64,000 nt of DNA from Lytechinus variegatus (Eukaryota > Echinodermata > Echinoidea > Temnopleuroida > Toxopneustidae), in the NCBI RefSeq assembly GCF_018143015.1, contig NC_054741.1, positions 17,851,736 through 17,915,735 of the forward strand, read 5' to 3'. The notes beneath the pieces are model-generated. The model made no database searches and was not told where the DNA came from. It was given only the letters and a program-made list of their open reading frames with translations. Numbering within the stretch: position 1 is the stretch's first letter; every line of letters starts with the position of its first letter. This document shows, piece by piece, positions 53,001 through 64,000 of this stretch. A program made the position numbers and the translations under genes.

Positions 53001-55260
53001 AGTGGTCTGATGTGTCCAAGACCTTGAGACGGCTTCCAAAAATGGAGTTTAAAACGGCTGTTGATATATAAATGGACATAGCTCACTTCATATCCGTCTG
53101 GGATAATTATATGATTTCGTGTCTAGACCATGGTTTCAATGGTCAAGTAATACATTATGACAAGTTACACGGACAGTCAGTTGTCCTGTATATTAAAAGA
53201 AATCCAAGATGGCTTTGAAAATGGAGTCTAAAATTGCTGTTGCTGCATTAAAAAACGTAGTTTCTTTAATATCCTGGAATAAGTTTATGCCATAGTGAAA
53301 TGTGTCAAGTTACAAGAACAGTTAGTGTTCAAGTATGTCCAAAAATCCAAGGTGGCTTCCAAAAATGGAATATAGAATAGCCCCTGTTACTAACAAATGG
53401 ACATATTTCGTGTAATATCTGCCAAGTGCATATTATTTTGATATCTAAATCATGGTTTTAAAAGTCAGTAAATACATCATGTACATTGGAACAAGTTACA
53501 AGGACACAAGGACAGTTAGTAATCCAGTATGTTCCAACATCCAAGATGGCTTCAAACAATCGGAGTCTATTGAATTGGAGCCTGTTGCTTAAAAATTGAC
53601 ATAGTTCATTTAAATCCACCAAGGAAAACTGATTTTGGTGTTCACACTTTGGTTTCAAGTTTTAAAAGATACGTTTAGACTTGTTACAATGATATCCAGT
53701 TGTCCATTTTGCCGAAAAATCCAAAAGGGTTTTCCGAAATGGCATCCAAAATGACTTCTATCACTAAAAAATTATCAGAGTTCATAAAACCTGTAAGAAA
53801 CAATTTTGGTGTCTACACTGTGGTATGAAGGGTCCATTATTACATTAGGACAAGTAACAAGGATGGTTAGTTTTCAATTTTGTCCAAAATCCAAGGTAGA
53901 TTCTCACAAGTGGATATCATATCCACTTCAAAGTAACAGTCGCCATTTTAGAATCTATTTATGGAAGCCATCTTGGATTTTCAGGCAAAATGGACAATTA
54001 TACATCATTGTAACCAGTCCCAATGTATCATTTGATCCTTGAAATCCTAGTGTAGACACCAAAACAACATCCCAATGTGTATTAAATGTACTATGTCCAC
54101 TTTTAAGTAACATTAAAACCCCCATTTTCAAACAATCTTTGAATTTTTGGACACAATATTGACGCCTGACTGTCTGTTCAACTGGACACAATGTACAGTA
54201 TTAGTTGACCCTTGAAACACTTCTGTAGACACCAAAATCATATCCCCAATGTGTATTAGTAATGAACTATATGTCCATTTTGAAGTAACAACAGTCAATT
54301 TAGACCCCATTTTGGAGGCCATCTTGGATTTTTAACATATCATTCCATTGATTGTCCTTGTATTAAACTTGTTCTAATGCATTAAAAATGGTTTTATGAT
54401 AATGGTTGAGACATCAAAATCATATTCCCCAGACAGATATTGAACAAACTATGTCCTAATTTATTATTTGACTCTTGTAACTATGGTTTAGACACCAGAA
54501 TCACATTTCACAGGCGGATATAGAATGATCTACGTCAGATTTTAAAAAACAGTCAATTTTAGACCCCATTTTTGTAAGTCACCTTGCGTTTTTTTACATA
54601 CCAGACCAATGACTGTCCTTGTAACTTGTCTTAATGCATTACACGACCCTTTAAACTATGGTTTAGACAGCAACATAATATTCCCCAGACAGATATTGAA
54701 CAACCAATGTTTATTTGTAAGTAACATTAGATTGGTTTTACAAAACTTTTTTTGTAAGCCATCTTGGAAATGTGGACATACTAGACCACTGACTGTCCAT
54801 GTAGCTTGTCCTTATGTATTGACCCTTGAAATAACAAATCATATTCCCCAGACAGATATTGAGCAAACTATATCCTAATTTATTATTTGACTCTTGAAGC
54901 TATGGTTTCAACACCAAAATCATATCTCACAAGTGAATATAAAAGGAGCTATTCCATTTTCAAGTATCAGCAACCGTTTTAGAATAGTTTTTGGAAGCCA
55001 TATTGGATTTTCAAACACACCTGTCATTGTAACTTGTCCTGATATTGTTAGACTCTTGAAACCAATGATTTAGACACCAATATATCATCCTCTAGGCCAA
55101 TATGAAATGAGCTATGTACGCTTTAGGTATCAGCAACCATTCTAGATTCAATTTTTCGAAGCCATCTTGGATTTTTGGACATTCCAAACCACTGGCTGTC
55201 CTTGTATTTGGCCAAATGTACTACTTGATCCTTAAAACCAATGAATAGAAACCAAATTAA
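53000..55260. repeat. Head-to-head array of ~180-bp units inside the giant inverted repeat
   Basis: The first part (to about 53930) repeats ATCCAAGATGGCTTCCAAAA and ACAAGTTACAAGGACAGTCA about five times. The second part repeats the reverse complement (GCCATCTTGGATTTTTGGAC) about seven times. The units are degenerate. No coding capacity. Confidence 0.85.
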
Positions 55261-56680
55261 AGCCATTTTATCAAGTAATGGATAAATTGTGGATTTTTAG
55301 CTCACGGCAGCCAGTGAGGGCATCATCTTGGAACACCCTTGAGTGCTTAAATTATTTTTAACCTTTCAACCAGTAAGGGTATTTTTATCGTATTTGACCA
55401 GTCTACTTTTCATGTAAAATAACCAGTGAATAGATTAAACTTCGTGTTGAATAAATTCAAACGTTACTTTAAATTTATCACAGTATTACAAAATTTTCTT
55501 CGTCAAAATCAGCGGTGTAATTTTGAGGGGGCCAGATATGACGTATCGAGCAAAATTTAGTTTAAAATGTTCTCACGGAGCCAGCGACAGAGCAAAAATT
55601 TCATTTTGTTTTTCATTTTGGGTACATTATTCGTAAAATAATATTTCATCCATCTATCTTTCACTTTCTCTTTATTTTTTTTATAATGATTTTTTTTTTG
55701 GGGGGGGGGTGGAGAAGGGTTGCTAAATTACTGGGAATTTTCTTGATGGAAACTTTCCATGGGAATAAATTTTACTTTTGTGGGAATTTTTGGCAATTTT
55801 CAGGAATTAAAAAAAAATGATGGGAATTTTCAAAAAGTAACAATTTTCTGATATTTATATGCAGGAAATAGGCATATCCTGGCAGATGATGCTTAATAGT
55901 GCTTTGCTATCATATTTCAAGCCAAGTATGCTAAAACAGTCAGACAAGGCATGATTTCAATGATCTCCATGTAAAAGATGATTTACTGTATTTACCTTGA
56001 TTTGGATATCAAGACCATGTCGACTCCTTACATAGACCTAAGATTTTGAGTTATCAACCCCTATAATCCCCTTAAATATTGATATGTTGAACAGCTTGAA
56101 AACACATATCACCCCCATTTCTTCAAAATGGCCGCCTGCAAATACTTTGAACGAAATTGTCCAGCATCGAGTTTCGGGCATTTATTTGAGCCCACAAAAC
56201 TCTGATACGAGTTTTGTTGGTCTTATTTCGATGCCATGTATAATGAAACAAGATTGTGCTTATCATTTAGCATTTTTATGTTCAGCACCCCCTAAAAGGG
56301 GAAAAAATAAATAAATAAACATATTTTTATCGAAATTTGTACTTTTCTGGAGCCATTTGCAACATTGATATTCATCTTTATGTTCAGCATTACCAAAACA
56401 TAAGTATTTTTGTCAACCTAATGGAACAATGCATAACACTTAATGTAACTCTTGTTCAAAATTACATGTAAAAGAGCAGGTCCAATCTTCTGCATATTAA
56501 GTTAATTTTATTGTATTTTCCGTCTGTCCATTATTTTGTCAGCTATATTTTTTTGGGGGGGTAAATTAAATGTTATGTTATTGCATTATTAATGCCTCAA
56601 TATGTTATTTATAAACAACAAAAATGTACGCGTATCTTTGGCACCCTAACTTTAGTAAAAATAAATGAAATATAAGATTC

Positions 56681-57254
56681 TAATCGCTAGAGGGTATTCA
56701 TTTGTCTCGCAATCTACTATGGTCAACAAGGAAATTTGTGATCACTCTCGCAAAAAGTGTTCACTAGCTTACAAGTTCACGAGCTTTGGAGTGCCGCTGC
56801 AACTCTTTATCAAGTGACAAAGATTGTCTGATATCGTACTCTATTTATACTAATCTCCAAGAAACTAGCGAGCTAGCGAGCCCGCGAATTTTGGTCTCAT
56901 TTGCATATTGCCGACCCACGGTGTATTTCCATATACCCCCGGCTTATTTGCATAACTCCTGACCAATCACACAACGGATCAGTGCCCACCTATTGTTCTC
57001 ATCTTTGTGTGAACCAAGATTATACGGTCTTGGAGATTAGTATGAATAGAGTACGATATCGGACAATCTTTGTCACTTGATAAAGAGTTGCAGCGGCACT
57101 CGAAAGCTCGTGAACTTGTAAGCTAGTGAACACTTTTTGCGAGAGTGATCACGAATTTCCTAGAAAGCCAGTGAACACTTTTTGCGAGAGTGATCACGAA
57201 TTTCCTTGTTGACCACAGTAGATTGCGAGACAAATGAATACCCTCTAGCGATTA
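56681..57254. repeat. Long-TIR element in the spacer of the giant inverted repeat
   Basis: The ends TAATCGCTAGAGGGTATTCA and the inverse TGAATACCCTCTAGCGATTA are perfect, with TIRs well over 100 bp. The right arm contains a ~50-bp tandem duplication (AACACTTTTTGCGAGAGTGA). The unique centre holds two octamer words ATTTGCAT (56899, 56946) and a CCAAT box (56963). Confidence 0.88.
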
Positions 57255-57289
57255 TTTCAATCCGCAATAATGAACCTATTTAGTATAAG

Positions 57290-59569
57290 ATTCTACTAGG
57301 TATTTTTTTAATCAAAGATGGTCTTTTCTGGAGGAAAAATGATCCGTTGCCATGGCAACCGAACACACATTTGCAAACATTGATATCATTAAGTTCAACC
57401 GTTACCAAGGCAGCATCAGTTTTATCATGCTATTGTACTCATGCAGAACACTCACTGTAATTTTTGTTCAAAACTTAATGACTGTTCAAACATTATGTAG
57501 ATTAAGTAAAATTTTATTTTACATTCCACCTGACCATTACTATTTCAACAGTGAATTTTTTTTGTATTTATAAATTACATCTTAATCTCAATGGCTGAAG
57601 ATGTTATCTACAAGCATATATATGCTTAGCACCCTAAAATTAGGTGAAATGAAAGAAAAATCAAATTTTACCATGTTTTTGTTTATCAAAGTTGCTTATA
57701 CTTTTCTGGGAGGAGGGGAACATTTGAATTACTAACATTTGAATTACTAATATTTATCATTAAATTCAAGTATTACCAAGGCAACATCAATTTATTATTC
57801 TAATGAACTCATGCAGAATACTTAGTAAATTTTTTGTCCAAAATTAAATGACTGGCCAAACCTTTCACACATTGAGTTATATTGTATTTTCCACCTGTCC
57901 ATGATATTGTCATCCAAATTAATATTTTTGTAAATTAGATATTATTTGGTTGTCATGTCAATAGCTTTAGATGTTATTTAAACATTTTGCACCAAACATA
58001 TCGATGTTTAACACACTAAGATTAGGGGAAATGCAAGAAAAATAAGATTCTATAGTCCTTTTTTAATAAAAATTGGTACTAAATGATCCGTTGCTATGGC
58101 AACAGGCCATTTGCAACATTGATTTTTATCCTTGAATTCAAGTATTACCAAGGCAACATCAATCTGAATCATTCCAATTAGTTCATGCAGAACACTCACT
58201 GTATCATTTCCCCTAAATTAATTGATGAGGTCAAACCTTACGCATGTATATATAAGTTAATTTTTATTGTACTTTTCACCTATCCATAACCTTGTAATCC
58301 CTGTTGTTTCTTTTTTTAAATTAGATGTTATCTGGTTGCCATGGCAATGACTTAAGATGTTATATTAATTTAGTCACAAACATATCTCGATTAGTACTTA
58401 AAAAATTATTGAAAATGGAATGATGATCATACATGTATTCTACATTTTTATCATTTTTTTCCTTTCTAGAGGGAAATAAGCTGTTGCCATGGCAACGGGT
58501 TCTTTGCAACATTGTTTCTTTTTATTTAATTCAAGTATTACCAAGGCAACATCAATCTGTATCATTCCAATTAGTTCATGCAGAACACTCACTGTATTAT
58601 TTCCCCTAAATTAATTGAGTAGGTCAAACCTTATGCATGTACATATAAGTTAATTTTCATTGTACTTTTCACCTTTCCATAACCTTGTCATCCCTGTTGT
58701 TGTTGTTTTTAATTAGATGTTATCTGGTTGCCATGGCAATGACTTAAGATGTTATATTTATAAATTTAGTCAAAAGCATATCCCGATTAGTACCTCAAAA
58801 TGATTGAAAATGGACTGATGATCATACATGTATTCTACATTTTTATCAATATTTTTACCTTTCTAGAGGGAAATAAGCTGTTGTCATGGCAACGGGTTCT
58901 TTGCAACATTGTTTCTTTTTATTTAATTCAAGCATTACCAATGCAACATAAAGTTTCATCTTTATAAAGAACTCCTGCAGAACACTTTCTGTATTTTTGG
59001 TTCAAATGTGGGGGTCAAAACTAAAGCATACATATAAAGTCAATTCCAGTTGATTTTTCCACCTGCCCATTGTCTTGTCAACCATGTTATTTTTGTAAAT
59101 CAGTTGTTATTTGGTTGCCATGGCAATGGCTTGAGATATGATTTATACATCTAGCAACCAAAATATCTTTGTTTAAAACTGCAAAATTAGGGAAAATTAA
59201 AGATAAATCATATTCTACAATGTTTATTTAATCAAAATTTTTATTTTTCTGGGGAAAAACAAGCCGTTGCCATGGCAACGGACCAATTGGAACTATCTTG
59301 TTGATTTTGAATGTTTCTAAATTTTATATATATTCAATTGGAAGCTTGAAAGTTATCATTTTATTCATCTATATCATGTTTATTTACCATTTACAAGGGA
59401 ATGTATGTCATTTTTGAGAAATTATTCCGTTGCCATGGCAACGGCCGAAAATGGCATTTTTAAATTTACCTCCCATCTTTAAAATAAATCTTACGGCATA
59501 TACTAATACTTGTGAAAGTTTCATGCTTTAGTCAAATTTTGCACAATTGTTCGGCTAATCCGCTCTACT
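57290..59569. repeat. Right arm of the ~9-kb inverted repeat with RFX palindromes
   Basis: Reverse complement of 50699-53000 with similar ~390-bp units. Perfect GTTGCCATGGCAAC lies at 57346, 58483, 59266 and 59429. One-mismatch forms lie at 58090, 58335, 58727, 58880 and 59114. Some units are more decayed than in the left arm (for example near 57947). Confidence 0.88.
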
Positions 59570-60567
59570 ATATCCCACTAACCTTTATGAATTCTAACAA
59601 ACTACTTAAAATCTCTCTTTATGACAGTTTAGCAAAAATTTCAGCCCCCACTTCGCGCACGAAGTTATTCGTTAGTTCCATACGCGTCTTGTTCATAATC
59701 ACAAACATTGCTCAGAATGTTCAATTTTTGGGACGAAATTTCTATAAAATTTAGCTCGATTCTCACGTTCGCACTATTCAGTCAGGGATTATGAGATAAC
59801 ATCTTGTTTATAAGAATAAAGCCAAGAAGTCACAGTTCGGACTACCCCTTTAAAGAAAAAAAATCAAGCTTTGAGCAGCCGATTCGGGAAAACATGAATG
59901 AACCCCCCCCCCCTTTAAAATATACATCTGTATAATGTGCATACACCATTGCACATATAAATATAATGTGGAATAAGGGTGACCCCCCCCCCGCATTCCA
60001 AAAAGCTGGCTACGATGGCTTTTTTACCCCGTACCAGCCAAAAAGGGGTCTTTATCACCCCTATACTGGTCCAAACAATCAACCCCCCTCCCGCGCGGAG
60101 CGATTTTTGTTTATGGTTTATAAGTGGTAAACACTTTAATCAAGAATGGATCATCATCATAATCAAGTAGACATTTTGAACTTTGACAAAACAATTTCAA
60201 AATGTATCAACACGCCCCTATATCGAAATTTTATTTGATAACTTCTCTGATGATATTTCTGCTCTTATACTGGTTTTCGTAGGTTAGTAGTAGTTTTCTC
60301 GTTATTTATATTTTATTTGTTTGATGTTCTGTCGTCTGTTTTTTTTTAAGTTGTCATGTTCAGTTTGGTCCTTATATCTTTATATCATGTACATTTATTT
60401 GTGTTTAAACCGGATAAAATGAATAATAAAATAAACATTTGCAGGTTTAGCAATGAGAGAAAAACATGAGAGAAAAGCGTACGATCATCCCTTTGAAAGA
60501 ATTCGGCGTACGTAAACACCCCTGGTAACGATAGATCAGCCCCTTCCCACAGGGGTGGTGAAAGCGG

Positions 60568-60600
60568 GGGGGGGGGGGGGGGGGGGGGTGGGGGGAAGGG
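60568..60600. repeat. Poly(G) tract
   Basis: An almost uninterrupted G run of about 30 bases. Shorter G or C runs occur at 41709, 50322, 55698 and 59906. Such runs are often assembly-error points and could form G-quadruplexes. Confidence 0.9.
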
Positions 60601-61227
60601 GGCACTTACAACCCCACAAAAAAATCCCGTAGAAACGAAATACTATTTTTTTAATTCCAAAATGGGAAATTTCCTTTTATTTTTCTCCAAAATGAAATGC
60701 TCTTTTTTTCGAAATGATATACCCCTTTTAAAGTTTTTGGTTATTGCCATCGGCTATTGAAACGCAGTCCTTATAACAGGGTCCTTTTATGGTCAGTATA
60801 TTTCATCTCACACTTGGCGCTCTGTTAATTCTTCAACTTTTTAGATGCACATCTTTTTAATGATTGCAAAAACTGCTCAGAATGTTTTATTTTCATTTCT
60901 TATTGAAATGTCCAAAAGTTTGAGCTTGCTATTCACGCTCGCAACACCTCCCAAGGATTCCCTTTTAACAGTAATTGAAAAAAAAAGGGTTTTACAACAT
61001 CAGCTTTGAAAATTTTCCAAACCGCTCGCAACCGCTCGCGCTCGTTACACTCTCTCGCGAAAAATAAAGCCTGAATATCTTTCCATATTAAGAAATCACT
61101 CAAAGAGGCTTCGCTCTACTTTTCTTCTCTTCTTTTGCCTCCCCATCCTCATAACAATCGAACAGCAACGGTGCCCCCCCCTCCACTACGCTATATACCC
61201 TTCAGGTTTGCCTTGCTTCGCCACCGA

Positions 61228-61752
61228 ATATTTCATTTTTCGGATAAATGAACCTTCGGACTAGTCACACCGCCCGAGCGTTGTTGGAGCGGTCGTGGAG
61301 CGGTAGGAAAAGAGGGTCGAATTTCTCTCTCAAAATTGGGAAAAAAAAATCGAAAAAAAAACAAAAAAAAACAATCAAAATCGAAAATGGTAAACGGTAG
61401 CGAGCGGTGATGAGTTTTTTTTCTCTCCGCTCCAAACGCTCGGGCGGGGTGACCATGCCTTAAAGAACCTTATTTTGTTTTCGGATTAACGAACTTTTGG
61501 AACAACGATCCTTACTTTGTTTTCGGATTAACAAACCTTCGGAACAACGAACCTTATTTCGTTTCGGATTCACGAACCTTCGGACATACGAACCTTATTT
61601 CTTTTTCGGATTATCGAACCTTATTTCGTTTCCGGACTAACGAACCTTCGGAATCACGAACCCTATTTCGTTTTCGGATTAACGATCATCGAGGTATAGG
61701 CAAATTACGTGTTTCAAAATTACGAACCTTCGGAATAACGAATCTTCGGGTA
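61228..61752. repeat. CGAACCTTCGG minisatellite, third locus, split by a GC-rich MITE
   Basis: About ten units of TTCGGATTAACGAACCTTCG. The array is interrupted at 61264-61453 by a 190-bp element with inverted ends GTCACACCGCCCGAGCG and CGCTCGGGCGGGGTGAC. Confidence 0.85.
61264..61453. mobile_element. 190-bp GC-ended MITE
   Basis: Terminal inverted repeats of about 27 bp (GTCACMCCGCCCGAGCGTT...GGAGCGG) enclose a purine/A-rich centre. It sits inside a minisatellite, so its insertion limits are easy to see. No target duplication could be confirmed. Confidence 0.75.
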
Positions 61753-62994
61753 TGTAAAATAATCTATAGTTTGCATATATGGGACGTCGTATTACCGTCG
61801 CGCCGCATTTCGAGCCAGTTAACATTTTCATTCTAACAATATTTCTAGTACCAACTATTATCTGAGACATCGATGTTTCCTTAATAACTAGACATGCATT
61901 ACACCACCTCCAATGTTTACAATATGTTGCCATGGATACGACTAAATCACTCGAGTAAAACAGCCCGTGATAAACACACTCTCTTGACACTTCTCATGTA
62001 GCTTGGAAATAATTAGTCGATCGTGATTTGTTTGTCCTGATCAAACTAAAATAAAGTTAATTGAATGTTCTTTGGAAGTTTGATGAAATTGAATCGAGGC
62101 TTGAAGAGCCACGTCTATATAGGCAGTACACCTAACGTGTCATTAATAAACTGGAATGATGCATAGGAAATACATGATGCATTAAGTTTTCATTCTATTC
62201 AAATTTCTCAAATTTCACTTTTTATTCTACGTGATAACAACGTACATGTCTTTAAAAGCTTTCTAAAAACTGAAATATTAAATCAGCGAATAAAAGGTTA
62301 GAGGAGTGTCAACCCTTGCTCATTGTTGCATTTACCACTTTAAATGGTTCAACCCAAAACATGAATTGTCGGATTCAGCTTTTTGGGAATATATCATTTG
62401 GAAAAAGCTTGTCACTCGCTCCTCCAGCCTTTCTATTGCTGGTTTATTAGTTCACTTATTAGTGTGAGTGGGGAAATGGTACAAACATTCGAAGGAAGAG
62501 TTACAATAGAAAACATACCAACTTCCTACTGCAATAGACAGATGACATGTCTATGATAACCTTATACTTTTATATGAGTATATGCTATTGTGCAGATAAT
62601 GTATTCATTATACATTTATAGAATAGAATAGTAAAATAGTAATGGTTTATTGGCAATACATGATTGGCAGCCAGTACAATGAGTAGATAGACAAATGGTT
62701 TATCAATAAAAATCAAGACATTTGATCGCGACTAAGGCCGAATTGCGATGAATTTAATATGTAAGAACACACAAAGATATTATGCAATGAGTAGATAGAT
62801 AGGTAGATAGATGGATAAGTAGATGGATAGATAGATAAATAGATAGATAGATGGTTTAATAAAAAAAATCAAGACATTTGATCGCGGCTAAGGCCGAATT
62901 GCGATGTATTTAACAAGGTATTAATGACTCGAAAATGTTCAAACAAATAACACAGATAATTACAAAATAAATACAAGTGGAATGCCTCTGGCCG

Positions 62995-63768
62995 TCTCAC
63001 CTGCATCACGCGGTTCAATATAGCAGCAGTGCTGACTTTGAATACTACTCTAACTAGCACAAGATGTTCAGTGATACATGGTTACTCTTATGTCCACTTT
63101 TTATGAACTAGACCAATAAACTTACAGAGATATGATGGTTATTCAACAAAAAAAACCAACATGGCCAAAGTTCATTGACCTTACATGACCTTTGACCTTG
63201 ATCATGTGACCTGAAACTCGAACAGGATGTTCAGTGATACTTGATTACTCTAATGTCCAAGTTTAATGAACTAGACCAATAAACTTTCAAAGTTATGATG
63301 GTAATTCAACAGATACCCCCGATTCGGCCAAAGTTCATTGACCCTAAATGACCTTTGACCTTGATCATGTGACGTGAAACTCATGCAGGATGTTCAGTGA
63401 TACTTGATTAACCTTATGTCCAAGTTTCATGAACTAGGTCCATATATTTTCTAAGTTATGATGACATTTCAAAAACTTAACCTCAGGTTAAGATTTCGAT
63501 GTTGATTCCTCCAACATGGTCTAAGTTCATTGACCCTAAATGACCTTTGACCTTGGTCATGTGACATGAAACTCTAATAGGATGTCCAGTAATACTTGAT
63601 TAACCTTATGGCCAAGTTTTATTAACTAGGTCCATATACTTTCTAAGTTATGACGTCATTTCAAAAACTTAACCTCAGGTTAAGATTTGATGTTGACGCC
63701 GCCGCCGCCGTCGCTGCCGCCGTCGGAAAAGCGGCGCCTATAGTCTCACTCTGCTTCGCAGGTGAGAC
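62995..63768. repeat. GTCTCACCTGC-ended element with ~165-bp tandem units and DR1 sites
   Basis: The left end GTCTCACCTGC (62995-63005) and right end GCAGGTGAGAC (63758-63768) are perfect inverses. Between them are about four units containing TTCAGTGATACTTGATTA, CATGACCTTTGACCTTGATC and TGTGACATGAAACTC. A CCG-rich segment precedes the right end. TGACCTTTGACCT (perfect DR1 on the other strand) occurs at 63186, 63349 and 63541. Confidence 0.85.
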
Positions 63769-64000
63769 AAAAATGGATAAAGTTTGGTATTGAAACTACT
63801 TGTGTTGTGGAATTCTAGAAAAGAATATTAAATGACATTAAACAGTTTGTTTTGGAAATGAGTAGAATAATAAAAAAATGATAAGCATTCAATACATAAA
63901 TTACACAAAATGATTTACACAAAGAACTTCATTATAACGGATCAAATTACATAAAGGATTTCTGAGTGTAATTGAATTATAAATCGCATTAATCAAATAT

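Noticed and set aside
1..64000. CRISPR array, operon or bacterial element
   Set aside because: No direct-repeat/spacer pattern; intron-containing genes and SINEs show eukaryotic nuclear DNA.

Overview
This is eukaryotic genomic DNA from a marine invertebrate deuterostome, most likely a sea urchin or other echinoderm. The evidence is small exons spread over long AT-rich introns with canonical GT-AG sites, the recurring TAGGCCTA-type words common in echinoderm introns, very dense fold-back (MITE-like) elements, tRNA-derived SINE pieces and many microsatellites. Species identity is inferred, not shown. Gene models come from splice-site reading and phase checking by eye; no alignment or RNA evidence was available.

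Three protein genes can be supported. (1) On the minus strand, 23.9 kb down to 4.8 kb, lies an RGS22-type regulator of G-protein signalling. I traced 22 coding exons whose phases agree from end to end, except for one unlocated stretch near the N terminus. The product is over 1,700 residues, with four RGS-like regions and a large Ser/Arg/acid-rich insertion. (2) On the minus strand, 30.34 to 28.52 kb, is a two-exon Rab-like small GTPase of 229 residues whose G3 motif reads DTANM where DTAGQ is expected. (3) On the plus strand, 38.17 to 45.47 kb, is an eight-exon gene for an unrecognised 392-residue coiled-coil protein with a basic RPVSA-rich tail.

Layout: 0-4.8 kb has no supported gene and carries TA microsatellites and a nearly perfect hairpin. 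4.8-24 kb is the RGS22 gene, with fold-back elements and a small minisatellite in its introns. 24-28.5 kb is intergenic with two MITEs. 28.5-30.4 kb is the GTPase gene. 30.4-38 kb is transposon-rich, with two inverted copies of one 1-kb TIR element, nested TIR elements, and a hAT-like element with an 8-bp target duplication. 38-45.5 kb is the coiled-coil gene. 45.5-64 kb has no supported gene and is almost entirely repeats. It includes an approximately 9-kb inverted repeat whose arms are arrays of ~395-bp units, each holding RFX/X-box palindromes (GTTGCCATGGCAAC).

The least expected observations are as follows. A 54-nt copy of a frame-neutral cassette exon sits in the opposite orientation about 100 bp from the sense copy; it preserves the exon phase the gene needs, while the sense copy has gained 2 nt and would break the frame. 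The RFX-palindrome arrays form a giant inverted repeat. A terminal-repeat element carries perfect DR1 nuclear-receptor sites. The Rab-like GTPase has altered switch II residues. RGS22 is linked to testis and cilia in other animals and RFX factors drive ciliary genes, so the RFX array is of interest, but nothing here shows that it regulates these genes.
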